DNA from: Microbacterium sp.
Lineage (GTDB): Bacteria; Actinomycetota; Actinomycetes; Actinomycetales; Microbacteriaceae
Direction of reading: 5' to 3'
Assembly (NCBI GenBank): GCA_003524435.1
Contig: DQHP01000055.1
Coordinates: forward strand, 1-51,134
Length of the DNA stretch: 51,134 nucleotides
The position numbers and the translations under genes were made by a program. The notes under the pieces are model-generated. The model searched no databases. It saw nothing but the letters and a program-made list of their open reading frames with translations, and was not told where the DNA came from. Of this stretch, positions 31,998 through 40,344 are shown one piece after another; position 1 is the stretch's first letter; every line of letters starts with the position of its first letter.

Positions 31998-34388
31998 TCA
32001 GGATTCCACGACGATCTCCGCGGCGCTCTTGTCGGGGCGCAAGCCGCGCCAGCGTGCATGACGGAGGATGCCGTCGGGCGTCCAGTTCGCAAATTCCACC
32101 TCACCCACCAGCGACGGGTCAACCCATAGCGCGTCCCGGGCGTCAGCCGTTGGCACGCCAGTGACGTCTGTGCGGTTGGTGCGTAATCGGTCGAGGCGCG
32201 TGGACAGGTCGCGCAGCATCCGATCACTGAATCCCGTGCCGACGCGGCCGATATAGCGCAGGGTCCCGCTCTCCGCATCCGGAACAGCGAGCAAAAGCGA
32301 TCCGATTCCACCTCTTCGGTTTCCTTGGCCCGGGCGAATACCGACGATAACTGCTTCTTGCATGCGGGTGTGCTTGATCTTGAGCCACGAGGCGGAGCGG
32401 AGGCCGGGGCGATATATCGAGGCCGGCTCTTTGGCGACCACGCCCTCGAGTCCGAAGGCCTGGCTTGTCTCCAATGCGGCATCCAGATCGTCGAAGACCG
32501 GCGGCACGCTGATCGGCCCCTCGGCGGTCTCCGCAAGCGTCTCCAGCAGTGCGCGTCGTTCTTTCAGCGGCACGCCTGTCAGATCATGTCCGTCCAGACG
32601 CAGCAGATCGAAGAGATAGTACGCGATGGGTGTGCGAACGACTTCGCGTTCGATCTCGCGAGCCTTGGTCAGATGCATCCGATTCTGAAGTCTGCTGAAG
32701 CTCGGGCGTCCAGATGCGTCGAGCGCGACGATCTCACCGTCGACGACCGCGTCTGTAACAGTGAAGTGTGGGGCGCCGTCACCGGTGAGCTCCGGGTATC
32801 TGGCGGTGATATCCGTGCCGCTTCGGGCGTGCAGTCGCATGTGTCCGTCCGCCCACGTGCCGAGTGCGCGGATGCCATCCCACTTGATTTCGATCCACGG
32901 CGAACGCAATGAGCCGACGAGGCCAGGCGTTCCGGCCTCAGCCAGCATCGGGCGCAGCGGGGCGCTGGTCTGCGCGACGGGAACGGCGGTGGCGGATGAT
33001 CGTGTCCGAGCGCGCGGCGCGCTGGCGGAATCCTTCATCCGGTGCAGCAGCCATGACGATTTCTCACCGGATCCGTTCGTGCGGATCAACGCGAGGCGCA
33101 CGGTGCCAAGAGGTCCCTTGCCAGTGAACGTTCCGATGACCTCGTCCTCGCGCCACTTCTCGATGTCAACTGTTCCGGTGTCCCAGATGGTCATCGTGCC
33201 CGCTCCGTACTCGCCCCGGGGGATCTCACCCTGGAAAGTCAGATACTCAAGGGGGTGCGGCTCAGTCATCACGGCGAGGTGATTGCGATCGGCGCTGTTC
33301 GGAACTCCTTTGGGAACGGCCCAGCTCTCTAGAACACCTTCGCGTTCGATGCGCAGATCGAAGTGCAGGCGCCTGGCGTGATGCTCTTGGATGACGAAGC
33401 GCGTACCTGATGTCGTGCCGCCTGCGGTGATGCTCTGCGGCATCGGCTCAGGCGTCTTCTCGGCGCTTCGCTTGGCGAGATAGGACCCGAGCGCATTCAC
33501 AGCTGGAGCCGGTGAGGGAAGCGTGTCAGCTTCCGACGCCACGCGATCGGCGAGCTCATCGAAGCGCAGCTGGCGAAGATCTGGGTCGTCGAGCTCTTCC
33601 CCGGTACGAGGAGCCGCGACGGTCGGATGTGTGCGGCCGCGCAACGAGTACGGGGAGATTGTTGTCTTCTTGCCGTTGTTCTGACTCCAGTCAAGAAAGA
33701 CTTTGCCGCTGCGCACGGCCTTGGCCATCGTGCTAGTGGCAATATCGGGGTGGTCAGCTTCGATGGCGCGCGCGAGTTCGCGAGCAATGGCGGAGGCCTG
33801 GTCGCTGGTCTGCGAGCCATCGAGCGGACTGTAGAGGTGGATGCCTTTGCTGCCGCTGGTCACGGGCATCGGATCCAGACCGATGTCCTTGAGGATGCTG
33901 CGGGCAAGCCTGGCGACGTGCGCGCACAGCGCGAGATCGGCGCCGGGCCCAGGATCAAGGTCGAGGACAAGGCGATCAGGATTCTGCGGTTCACCATCGC
34001 GGCCGAAGCGCCATTGCGGCACATGCAGCTCGATACTGGCCATTTGCGCGAGCCACACCAGCGACGGGAGATCGTCGATGATCGGGTAGTCCTTCGCGCC
34101 GCTGGAGTGCGCGATCGGCAGACGATGAACCCACTCGGGTGCGCCCGAATCCAGTTGCTTTGCGAAGAAAGCTTCTGCCGGAGCATCCGCTGTTCCTACG
34201 CCGTGAACCCATCGCTTGCGGGTGACCGGGCGTCCGGCGAGGAGGGGAATCAGCAGCGGTGCGACCGCGGTGTAATAGGCGATCACTTCGCCTTTGGTCG
34301 TGCCCGTCTCAGGGTAGAGCACCTTGTCAAGATTGGTCAGGCGCACCCGGCGACCGTCAACTTCGACGACCTGCGCATTGCTCGGCAT
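31998..34388 (-). CDS. ligD: Multifunctional DNA ligase D for non-homologous end joining
   Basis: A 796-residue fusion in the order polymerase, phosphoesterase, ligase. The primase-like polymerase domain (about 1-300) has the catalytic LVLDLDPGPG near 140. The 3'-phosphoesterase domain (about 325-455) keeps EHHARRLHFDLRIE and SWAVPKGVP. The ATP-dependent ligase domain (about 480-796) has the adenylated Lys in EIKWDGIRAL (near 501) and VDGEIVALD, with ASWLKIKHT. It repairs double-strand breaks with Ku, whose gene is divergent across 60 bp. TAGTCT lies 6 nt before the ATG. Confidence 0.96.
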   Translation of the reverse strand: MPSNAQVVEVDGRRVRLTNLDKVLYPETGTTKGEVIAYYTAVAPLLIPLLAGRPVTRKRWVHGVGTADAPAEAFFAKQLDSGAPEWVHRLPIAHSSGAKDYPIIDDLPSLVWLAQMASIELHVPQWRFGRDGEPQNPDRLVLDLDPGPGADLALCAHVARLARSILKDIGLDPMPVTSGSKGIHLYSPLDGSQTSDQASAIARELARAIEADHPDIATSTMAKAVRSGKVFLDWSQNNGKKTTISPYSLRGRTHPTVAAPRTGEELDDPDLRQLRFDELADRVASEADTLPSPAPAVNALGSYLAKRSAEKTPEPMPQSITAGGTTSGTRFVIQEHHARRLHFDLRIEREGVLESWAVPKGVPNSADRNHLAVMTEPHPLEYLTFQGEIPRGEYGAGTMTIWDTGTVDIEKWREDEVIGTFTGKGPLGTVRLALIRTNGSGEKSSWLLHRMKDSASAPRARTRSSATAVPVAQTSAPLRPMLAEAGTPGLVGSLRSPWIEIKWDGIRALGTWADGHMRLHARSGTDITARYPELTGDGAPHFTVTDAVVDGEIVALDASGRPSFSRLQNRMHLTKAREIEREVVRTPIAYYLFDLLRLDGHDLTGVPLKERRALLETLAETAEGPISVPPVFDDLDAALETSQAFGLEGVVAKEPASIYRPGLRSASWLKIKHTRMQEAVIVGIRPGQGNRRGGIGSLLLAVPDAESGTLRYIGRVGTGFSDRMLRDLSTRLDRLRTNRTDVTGVPTADARDALWVDPSLVGEVEFANWTPDGILRHARWRGLRPDKSAAEIVVES

Positions 34389-34394
34389 GACGAA

Positions 34395-34400
34395 AGACTA
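34395..34400 (-). promoter_or_regulatory. -10 box, probable leaderless promoter of ligD
   Basis: TAGTCT on the minus strand, 6 nt before the ATG at 34388, inside the 60-bp ligD/ku gap. The two promoters must overlap or abut. Confidence 0.5.
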
Positions 34401-34448
34401 ACCGCAACCCCCTGGCGTCGGCAGGCCCCGGCGGTGTGTACTGGTGTC

Positions 34449-35255
34449 ATGAGGACGATCTGGAAGGGCGCTTTGACGTTCGGACTCGTCAATGTGCCGG
34501 TAAAGGTATATTCCGCGACCGAAGACCACGATGTCTCGTTGCATCAGGTACACGACGAGGATGGCGGACGCATTCGCTATAAGAGGACCTGCGAGATCTG
34601 CGGAGAGGTTGTGCCGTACTCGAACATCGACCGTGCGTATGAGGACGACGCTCAGATGGTCGTGCTCACCAAAGAAGACCTTGATGCGCTGCCCGCTGAG
34701 CGCAGCCGAGAGATCGACGTCGTCGAGTTCGTACCCAGCGACCAAGTCGATCTCTTGACACTGGATAAGGCCTACTATCTCGAGCCCGACTCGAAGTCCC
34801 CCAAGGCATACGTTCTGTTGCGTAAGACCCTTGAACAGACCGATCGTACGGCGATCGTGCGCTTCACGCTGCGCCAGAAGACGCGGCTAGCGGCTCTTCG
34901 TGTTCGCGGCGAGGTGTTGGTGCTGCAGACGTTGCTCTGGGCCGACGAAGTACGCGAGGCGGCTTTTGAATCGCTCGACGAAGAGGTCAAGATCTCGAAG
35001 AAGGAACTGGAGCTTTCTGCGAGCCTCGTGGAAAGCTACTCGAGCGACTTCGACCCCGAGTCTTTCGTCGACGAATATCAGAAGGAATTGCGCACGCTAA
35101 TCGACGCGAAGATCGAGGCCGGCGAAACCTTTGACGTGAAGGAGACGTTCGCCGATGAAGAGGCCGAAGGCTCTGGCGGTGAGGTCATCGACCTGATGGA
35201 GGCGCTCAAAGCGAGTGTGGAACGCTCACGCGCGAAGAAGAAGGACGCAGGCTAG
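34449..35255 (+). CDS. ku: Non-homologous end-joining protein Ku
   Basis: A 268-residue bacterial Ku, a homodimeric ring that threads onto broken DNA ends and recruits LigD. It begins MRTIWKGALTFGLVNVPVKV and contains RYKRTCEICGEVV, YYLEPDSKSPKAYVLLR and the RGEVLVLQTLLWADEVR block. The C-terminal tail (EALKASVERSRAKKKDAG) is short and basic. The frame is open upstream to 33627, but that part is antisense to ligD. Its TAG stop is shared, in the palindrome CTAG, with the stop of the convergent DedA gene. Confidence 0.96.
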   Translation: MRTIWKGALTFGLVNVPVKVYSATEDHDVSLHQVHDEDGGRIRYKRTCEICGEVVPYSNIDRAYEDDAQMVVLTKEDLDALPAERSREIDVVEFVPSDQVDLLTLDKAYYLEPDSKSPKAYVLLRKTLEQTDRTAIVRFTLRQKTRLAALRVRGEVLVLQTLLWADEVREAAFESLDEEVKISKKELELSASLVESYSSDFDPESFVDEYQKELRTLIDAKIEAGETFDVKETFADEEAEGSGGEVIDLMEALKASVERSRAKKKDAG

Positions 35256-36013
35256 GGACGTTTTCCATCGCCGTCGAGGTCAGGCGCGCGGTCAAAGACT
35301 TCGGGCTCAAGCAACAACTCTTCAGCTTCGGATGCGTCGGTGTCGGTGTCCCCACCGGCAGCGAGTGCCTTCTTGACCTTGTAGCGCTCTGAGAAGTAGT
35401 GCCAGAGCGTGATCAACGCCGTCCCGCCGACTGCGGCGAGCAGAATGATGTCGATGTACTCGGTGACGAGGTGAGCGATCCACGGAATGTACGCGATCAG
35501 GTATCCGAGCATCGTCAACCCGAAGCCCCAGAGAACCGCTCCGATGAGGTTGTAGAAGCTGTAGCGCTTCCACGGCATATGACCGACACCAGCGGCGACA
35601 GGTGCGAATGTGCGCACGATCGGAACGAAGCGCGCCAGGATCACGGTCAAGCCGCCGTAGCGCTCGAAGTAGGCGTTTGTGCGTTCGACATTCTTACGAC
35701 TGAACAGCCCGGATTCTTTTCGCTCGAAGACGGCGGGCCCGCCCTTGTGGCCGATGAGGTAGCCGACTTCGCCACCAACGAAGGCAGCGAGGGCGATGAG
35801 CAGAGCCACCCACCAGATATTGAGACCGAAAACGTCGTTCGTATGCGTCAAGAGGCCAGCGATTATGAGCAGAGTGTCGCCGGGGAGGAGGAAGCCCACC
35901 AGCAGGCCTGTCTCGGCAAAGACGATGAAGCACACTACAAGGAGAGCCCAAGGCCCCGCCGCCCCGATAATGAGCTCAGGGTCGAGCCAGGGGATGAGTG
36001 CGATGTGATGCAT
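35252..36013 (-). CDS. DedA family membrane protein
   Basis: A 253-residue integral membrane protein with the DedA/SNARE-associated fold: FIVFAETGLLVGFLLPGDTL in the first half, the conserved ILARFVPIVRTFAPVAAGVG re-entrant motif, and IGAVLWGFGLTMLGYLIAYI. DedA proteins flip lipids such as undecaprenyl phosphate or phosphatidylethanolamine across the membrane. The C-terminus is acidic (TDTDASEAEELL). A GGGAAA ribosome site precedes the ATG, unlike the leaderless neighbours. Upstream in the same direction is tRNA-Leu. Confidence 0.92.
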   Translation of the reverse strand: MHHIALIPWLDPELIIGAAGPWALLVVCFIVFAETGLLVGFLLPGDTLLIIAGLLTHTNDVFGLNIWWVALLIALAAFVGGEVGYLIGHKGGPAVFERKESGLFSRKNVERTNAYFERYGGLTVILARFVPIVRTFAPVAAGVGHMPWKRYSFYNLIGAVLWGFGLTMLGYLIAYIPWIAHLVTEYIDIILLAAVGGTALITLWHYFSERYKVKKALAAGGDTDTDASEAEELLLEPEVFDRAPDLDGDGKRP

Positions 36014-36063
36014 GATTTCCCGTCGAGCGACGATGTGCAGCGGTCAGATGGTGCTGTCTACAG

Positions 36064-36145
36064 TGCGGAAGATGGGACTTGAACCCACACGCCCGAAGGC
36101 ACAGGAACCTAAATCCTGCGTGTCTACCAATTCCACCACTCCCGC
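36064..36145 (-). tRNA. tRNA-Leu, anticodon TAG
   Basis: On the minus strand an 82-nt class II tRNA can be folded. The acceptor stem GCGGGAG pairs with CTTCCGC (one G-U), with discriminator A. The D arm contains TGGTAGACAC. The anticodon stem CAGGA/TCCTG holds the loop TTTAGGT, giving anticodon TAG (reads CUA). A variable arm GTGCCTTCGGGCGT follows, then the T arm GTGGGTTCAAGTCCCAT. CCA is not encoded. Confidence 0.95.
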
Positions 36146-36361
36146 GCGGCGTAACTATTCTAGGTGCGCGATCTGGCTCGGCGATAGCGGGGCTCCCCCC
36201 GGGCGCGTTATGGATAACCCGAATGTTGCTCGTCACGCGGTGATGTGCGTGCCTTCAACTGCTGAGTCGACCGACGTATACGGGGACCAGGCCGGCGCGC
36301 GCTGACTCACCCCTGTGGATAACTTCCGAGGCTGATCGCAGAATCTTGCGAGGATGCCTGA
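36146..36361. other. Non-coding gap between tRNA-Leu and the Tad operon, with two DnaA-box-like sites
   Basis: The gap from DedA to tadA is 348 bp and contains tRNA-Leu at its left end. In the remainder, TGTGGATAA (36314-36322) is a perfect match to the DnaA box in reverse, and TATGGATAA (36209-36217) differs by one base. A hairpin-prone GGGGCTCCCCCCGGG lies near 36190. GAGG near 36350 is the probable ribosome site of tadA. I see no further gene here. Confidence 0.4.
36157..36162 (-). promoter_or_regulatory. -10 box of the tRNA-Leu gene
   Basis: TAGAAT on the minus strand, 11 nt before the tRNA 5' end. The -35 region is weak (ATCGCC with a 17-nt spacer). Confidence 0.4.
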
Positions 36362-37504
36362 GTGAGCCAGCCGTCCCTCCTTGTCGCCGAGCGCGTGCGC
36401 CGTCGCCTGCGGACAGAGCAAACTGACCCGTCCCTCGCCCCGGAGGAGGCTCGGCGAATTGCGCAGGCAGAAGTCAGACGGCACAACGATCTGGCTCTGT
36501 CGCGGGGTGAGGCGACTATTGACGACGAGACGGCCTGCGTACGCGACGTACTCGCCTCGGTCAGCGGCTTCGGGCCCCTTCAGCCGCTCCTCGACGATCC
36601 CGAGATCGAGGAGATTTGGCTGAACGGGCCCGACCGCGTCTTCGTGGCACGCAGTGGCGTTTCTGAGCGGGTCGCGCTGCGCCTGACCGACGCGATGGTG
36701 CGTGATCTTGTAGAGCGGATGCTACAGGCCACCGGCCGCAGGGTTGATATCGGCCAACCCTTTGTCGACGCGTCACTGCCCGATGGGTCGAGGCTGCATG
36801 TTGCTATTGCCGACGTTGTCCGCGGTTCGTGGGCAGTGAATATTCGTAAGTTCCTCCCGCGCTACCGCACACTTGAGTCCCTCGTTGAGATGGGGTCGGT
36901 ACCGGCACAGGTGGCTGAGTTGTTGAGCCGCGCGATGCGCAATGGCGACAGCGTGATTGTCTCCGGAGCTACGCACGCGGGTAAAACCACACTTTTGGGT
37001 GCGCTGCTCGCCTCATGCGCGCAGGTGCAACGCATCATCACGGTGGAAGAGACTTTTGAGCTCGCAGTAGATGGCCCCGACGTTGTTGCCCTGCAGGGGC
37101 GACAAGCCAGTTTGGAGGGCAGCGGTGAGATCACTCTGCGGCGTCTGGTGAAAGAGGCTCTGCGCATGCGCCCTGATCGACTCGTTGTCGGCGAAGTGCG
37201 TGACGCCGAAGCGCTAGACCTCGTGCTGGCCCTGAACACGGGTGTTCCTGGCGCCGGTACGGTGCATGCCAACTCCGCGATCGAGGCGCTAGAAAAGCTG
37301 ACGATTCTGCCGCTCCTCGCCGGCCGCAACATCGACCGTGCATTTATCGCCCCGGCGCTTGCGGCATCGGTTTCGTATGTCGTCCACTGTGGGCGTGACG
37401 CCGCAGGTGAGCGCTACATAGCGGAGGTCATCGCTCCCACGGGAGAGATCGTCGACGGGCGATTGCTGACGCGATCGTTCTACCGAGCGGAGCCGCGCGT
37501 ATGA
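36362..37504 (+). CDS. tadA: Tad pilus / type II secretion ATPase (TadA/CpaF type)
   Basis: A 380-residue secretion ATPase. After an N-terminal helical part (VSGFGPLQPLLDDPEIEEIW) come Walker A GATHAGKTTLL (near 202; the first Gly-x(4) are atypical, with THA for SGS), the Asp box VEETFELA, the Walker B region RPDRLVVGEVRDAEALDLVL and the His box GVPGAGTVHANSA. It powers assembly of thin Flp/Tad pili from the cytoplasmic face. First gene of the operon; GTG start with GAGG upstream. Its stop overlaps the next start (ATGA). Confidence 0.92.
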   Translation: MSQPSLLVAERVRRRLRTEQTDPSLAPEEARRIAQAEVRRHNDLALSRGEATIDDETACVRDVLASVSGFGPLQPLLDDPEIEEIWLNGPDRVFVARSGVSERVALRLTDAMVRDLVERMLQATGRRVDIGQPFVDASLPDGSRLHVAIADVVRGSWAVNIRKFLPRYRTLESLVEMGSVPAQVAELLSRAMRNGDSVIVSGATHAGKTTLLGALLASCAQVQRIITVEETFELAVDGPDVVALQGRQASLEGSGEITLRRLVKEALRMRPDRLVVGEVRDAEALDLVLALNTGVPGAGTVHANSAIEALEKLTILPLLAGRNIDRAFIAPALAASVSYVVHCGRDAAGERYIAEVIAPTGEIVDGRLLTRSFYRAEPRV

Positions 37505-38361
37505 CGCTGCTGGTTGGCGCAGCGCTTGCCGCCGGACTGCTGCTGTGCGTTTCGCCCTGGCTTTGGCCGCACCGGGATAAGGGCGACCAGCAGGCACCGC
37601 GTGGAGGCTGGCTTTCGCGTCTACTTGATGAGGCCGGGTATGCCGCGGTCGAACGTCGGACGGTGATTGCGGCGATCATTGCAGTCGCGGTTGCTGCGGC
37701 ATCCGTCGCATGGCTGGTGACCGGCATTCTTATACTGGCGGTGCTCGCCGGTCTCGCGGCAGCCACCGCACCCATCGCGTTCCTGCGATCGCGCCGGCTA
37801 CGACTGTTGAAAGCAAGGCGACAGCTCTGGCCGGATGTCTGTGACCTGCTCATCGCATCGATCAGAGTTGGATTATCGCTGCCAGATGCAGTGGCAAGTC
37901 TGGCCGATTCGGCGCCGCCGATGGTGCGACCAGCGTTTGTTGTCTTTGCGCGAGATCTGCATGCAACCGGGCGCTTCGAAACCAGCATCGATCGGATGAA
38001 AGCGACGGTTGCGGATCCGATCGCAGACCGGATTGTCGAGACGCTGAAGATGGCGCGGCAGGTCGGCGGCACCGAACTCACCGGCGTACTTCGCGCGCTA
38101 TCTGCATCGGTGCGGGCAGATGCCGCGCTGCGCGGCGAAGTCGAGGCGCGCCAATCCTGGATCAGGGGAGCCGCAGTGTTGGGCGTGGTGGCGCCGTGGG
38201 TGATCCTGGGAATGCTCGCGTTGCGTCCAGAGGGTGCGCAGGCATACGCCAGCGCCGAAGGGGTGCTGGTGATTTGTGCGGGTGCGATTATGTCGGTCGT
38301 GGCCTTCCGAATCATGGTGCGCATTGGCCGATTGCCGGAGCCGCGGCGGTGGTTCGCATGA
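37501..38361 (+). CDS. tadB: Type II secretion F-domain membrane protein, TadB-like
   Basis: A 286-residue platform protein. Two N-terminal membrane segments (LLVGAALAAGLLLCVSPW and VIAAIIAVAVAAASVAWLV) precede a cytoplasmic GspF/T2SSF domain (LWPDVCDLLIASIRVGLSL, then EALSVFARDLHATG-like FVVFARDLHATGRFE). Two C-terminal membrane segments close the protein. It forms the inner-membrane base of the pilus machine with TadC. Overlaps at both ends are ATGA. Confidence 0.88.
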   Translation: MTLLVGAALAAGLLLCVSPWLWPHRDKGDQQAPRGGWLSRLLDEAGYAAVERRTVIAAIIAVAVAAASVAWLVTGILILAVLAGLAAATAPIAFLRSRRLRLLKARRQLWPDVCDLLIASIRVGLSLPDAVASLADSAPPMVRPAFVVFARDLHATGRFETSIDRMKATVADPIADRIVETLKMARQVGGTELTGVLRALSASVRADAALRGEVEARQSWIRGAAVLGVVAPWVILGMLALRPEGAQAYASAEGVLVICAGAIMSVVAFRIMVRIGRLPEPRRWFA

Positions 38362-39296
38362 GCGGCGTGACAGATGCCGCAATCGCGGTGCTTTTCGGCG
38401 GAGTGCTTGCTGTGGGCATTCTCTGCATTCTTGCTGCCGCGCCCCGTTGGCATGCGGCATCGTTGGTCACCCGAATCGCTCCCTACGTGCGAGACGCGGT
38501 GGATGACACCGCGATGCCGCCGGGAGCGCTTCCGACGGCGGGAATCCTTCCCGCTCAGATCGGTGGTGGTTTGCTCAGAGCGAAGTTGTCGCTCACGCGA
38601 GCCTTCGGTGACAACGCCACGCTGTCCCTCCGCCTCGCACGTGCCGGCGTCGAAGCAGAGGCCGCAGCGTTTCGGGGGCGGCAGCTCGGATGGACCCTGG
38701 CCGGGTTTGGCGTGGGAAGTCTGCTTGTCGTGATACTCGCGATGAGCGGACGTATGTCGCCTCCTGCTGTTGTGCTCCCGCTGGTGACGGGAGCCGTGGC
38801 GGCAATATCAGTGGATCTCCTGCTCTCCACGCGGGTGAAAGCACGGATGAGCCGACTCTCCGACGAATTGCCCACCACGCTGGAGTTTCTGGCGTTGTGC
38901 CTCTCGGCCGGTGAGGGGTTCTTCGATGCCCTGCGTCGGGTGGCCGCGGTGGGTTCGGGCGAGCTCACGCAAGAGCTGCGACAGGTTGTGCTTGCCGTCG
39001 GCACTGGCTCGCCACTGGCGAGCGCCCTCGACGAAATGAGTTCGCGATTGCGCTTGCCGGGGTTGTCCCGCGCAGTCGATCAGATCAATGCGGCACTGGA
39101 ACACGGTGCACCCCTCGCAACCGTCTTGCACGCGCAGGCCACCGATGCGCGTGAAGACGCCAAGCGGGTGCTTATCGAGCAGGCCGGAAAACGTGAGATC
39201 TACATGCTGCTGCCGTTGGTGTTTTTGATTTTGCCTTTATCCGTGCTCTTTGCGGTCTTCCCCGGTGTGTTCATCCTGCGACTCGGCATCGGCTGA
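38358..39296 (+). CDS. tadC: Type II secretion F-domain membrane protein, TadC-like
   Basis: A 312-residue protein. Membrane segments lie near residues 7-27 and 115-155. The T2SSF domain includes LSDELPTTLEFLALCLSAG and SALDEMSSRLRLPGLSRAVD, and two membrane segments near the end (YMLLPLVFLILPLSVLFAVF) complete it. It is the second platform subunit. The ATG at 38358 overlaps the tadB stop; the frame from 38196 is not used. Confidence 0.88.
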   Translation: MSGVTDAAIAVLFGGVLAVGILCILAAAPRWHAASLVTRIAPYVRDAVDDTAMPPGALPTAGILPAQIGGGLLRAKLSLTRAFGDNATLSLRLARAGVEAEAAAFRGRQLGWTLAGFGVGSLLVVILAMSGRMSPPAVVLPLVTGAVAAISVDLLLSTRVKARMSRLSDELPTTLEFLALCLSAGEGFFDALRRVAAVGSGELTQELRQVVLAVGTGSPLASALDEMSSRLRLPGLSRAVDQINAALEHGAPLATVLHAQATDAREDAKRVLIEQAGKREIYMLLPLVFLILPLSVLFAVFPGVFILRLGIG

Positions 39297-39319
39297 GTCG
39301 CTGAAATTGAGGAGTGAGA

Positions 39320-39517
39320 ATGAGACGAATCCATAGTTGGTGGGTCGCAGTGACTGCCGATATGAGAGCGCTGGCTGAGGACGAAACTGGTGACGTACCT
39401 GGTTGGGTACTTGTCACATTGATGACAGCCGGTCTTGTCGTACTAATTTGGGCGGTCGCCGGACCCGCGCTCACCGGACTTTTTGAACAGGCGATCTCGC
39501 GCGTCTCCGGACTTTGA
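39320..39517 (+). CDS. Small pilin-like membrane protein of the Tad operon
   Basis: A 65-residue protein with a basic start, DETGDVPGWVLVTLMTAGLV and a single hydrophobic helix. In this position a Flp-type pilin is expected, with cleavage after Gly and a Glu at mature position 5. Here the sequence after Gly reads DVPGW, so the Glu is missing. It may be an unusual major pilin, or another small membrane subunit. GAGGAG is placed 5 nt before the ATG; an in-frame GTG at 39314 is the alternative. Confidence 0.75.
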   Translation: MRRIHSWWVAVTADMRALAEDETGDVPGWVLVTLMTAGLVVLIWAVAGPALTGLFEQAISRVSGL

Positions 39518-39518
39518 C

Positions 39519-39920
39519 ATGCGCTGGCCGGCATGGGTGAAAGACGAGCGTGGTTCGAGTCCGGTCGAGTTCGTGCTCGTCGGGTCGCTACTCACCGTCC
39601 TCACCCTCGCGGTGCTGCAGTTGGGGCTTGCAACGTACGTGCGCAACGTCGTCCACGACGCTGCTGTCGAAGGGGCCCACTACGCGGCGCTTGCCGATAC
39701 TTCGCTTTCCGAGGGCGCAGATCGCACACGTCTTTCGATCACACGTGCAGTTGGTGCCTCATTCGCAGACGACATCACCGTCGCGGAGAGCGAGCGCCTT
39801 GGCTATCCGAGCACCGTTGTCACCGTGCGCACCACACTGCCTGTGATCGGGCTGCTGGGCATCCGCTACGCGATGGAGGTGGATGCTGATGCTCCGGTGG
39901 AGTCGCTGGGGGAGGAATGA
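39519..39920 (+). CDS. TadE-like pseudopilin
   Basis: A 133-residue protein with the class III prepilin start DERGSSPVEFVLVGSLL, where cleavage after Gly would expose Glu at position 5, followed by one membrane helix. The rest is an extracytoplasmic beta-rich domain (STVVTVRTTLPVIGLLGI). It begins one base after the preceding stop and overlaps the next gene by 32 bp. Confidence 0.83.
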   Translation: MRWPAWVKDERGSSPVEFVLVGSLLTVLTLAVLQLGLATYVRNVVHDAAVEGAHYAALADTSLSEGADRTRLSITRAVGASFADDITVAESERLGYPSTVVTVRTTLPVIGLLGIRYAMEVDADAPVESLGEE

Positions 39921-40344
39921 CGATGGATCCGCAGCGCTGGAATTCATCACAGTGGGCGTCATCTTCCTCGTACCGCTCGTCTACCTTGTGATCACGCTTG
40001 GAGCGATCCAAGAACATCTCCTCGGGGCCGAAGCAGCCGCCCGTCACACCGCTCGTATCATCGGTCAATCGGATGACGCGGCGACGGCTGCCGCGAACAG
40101 CGACGCGCTGCTAGCAAACGTCATCGTCGAGTACGGAATGGATGCCTCGAGGGTCGACGTGTCTGTGTCGTGTAGGCCGGCCGGTATCGACTGTCCGTCG
40201 GCCGGTGCGACTGTCATCGTGACCGTTCGCACCGCGGTCTCGCTACCGCTGGTGCCACCGATCTTCGGCCTCGACGCTGCCGCGAGCATTCCGCTGCACG
40301 CGGAGGCAGCGCAGAAAGTGTCACGATTGTGGGGGAGTGGATGA
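39889..40344 (+). CDS. TadE/TadF-like pseudopilin
   Basis: A 151-residue protein with DDGSAALEFITVGVIFLVPL at the N-terminus: Gly cleavage site, Glu at position 5 and one membrane helix. The C-terminal domain contains two Cys (SVSCRPAGIDCPSAG), which could form a disulfide outside the cell, and ends with a repeat-like TVIVTVRTAVSLPLVPPIFG. GGAGG at 39875-39879 is 9 nt before this ATG and 3 nt before the alternative at 39883, which favours 39889. Confidence 0.8.
   Translation: MLRWSRWGRNDDGSAALEFITVGVIFLVPLVYLVITLGAIQEHLLGAEAAARHTARIIGQSDDAATAAANSDALLANVIVEYGMDASRVDVSVSCRPAGIDCPSAGATVIVTVRTAVSLPLVPPIFGLDAAASIPLHAEAAQKVSRLWGSG

Noticed and set aside
33627..34448. 274-codon N-terminal extension of Ku
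   Set aside because: It is antisense to ligD, and Ku homology begins exactly at the ATG at 34449.
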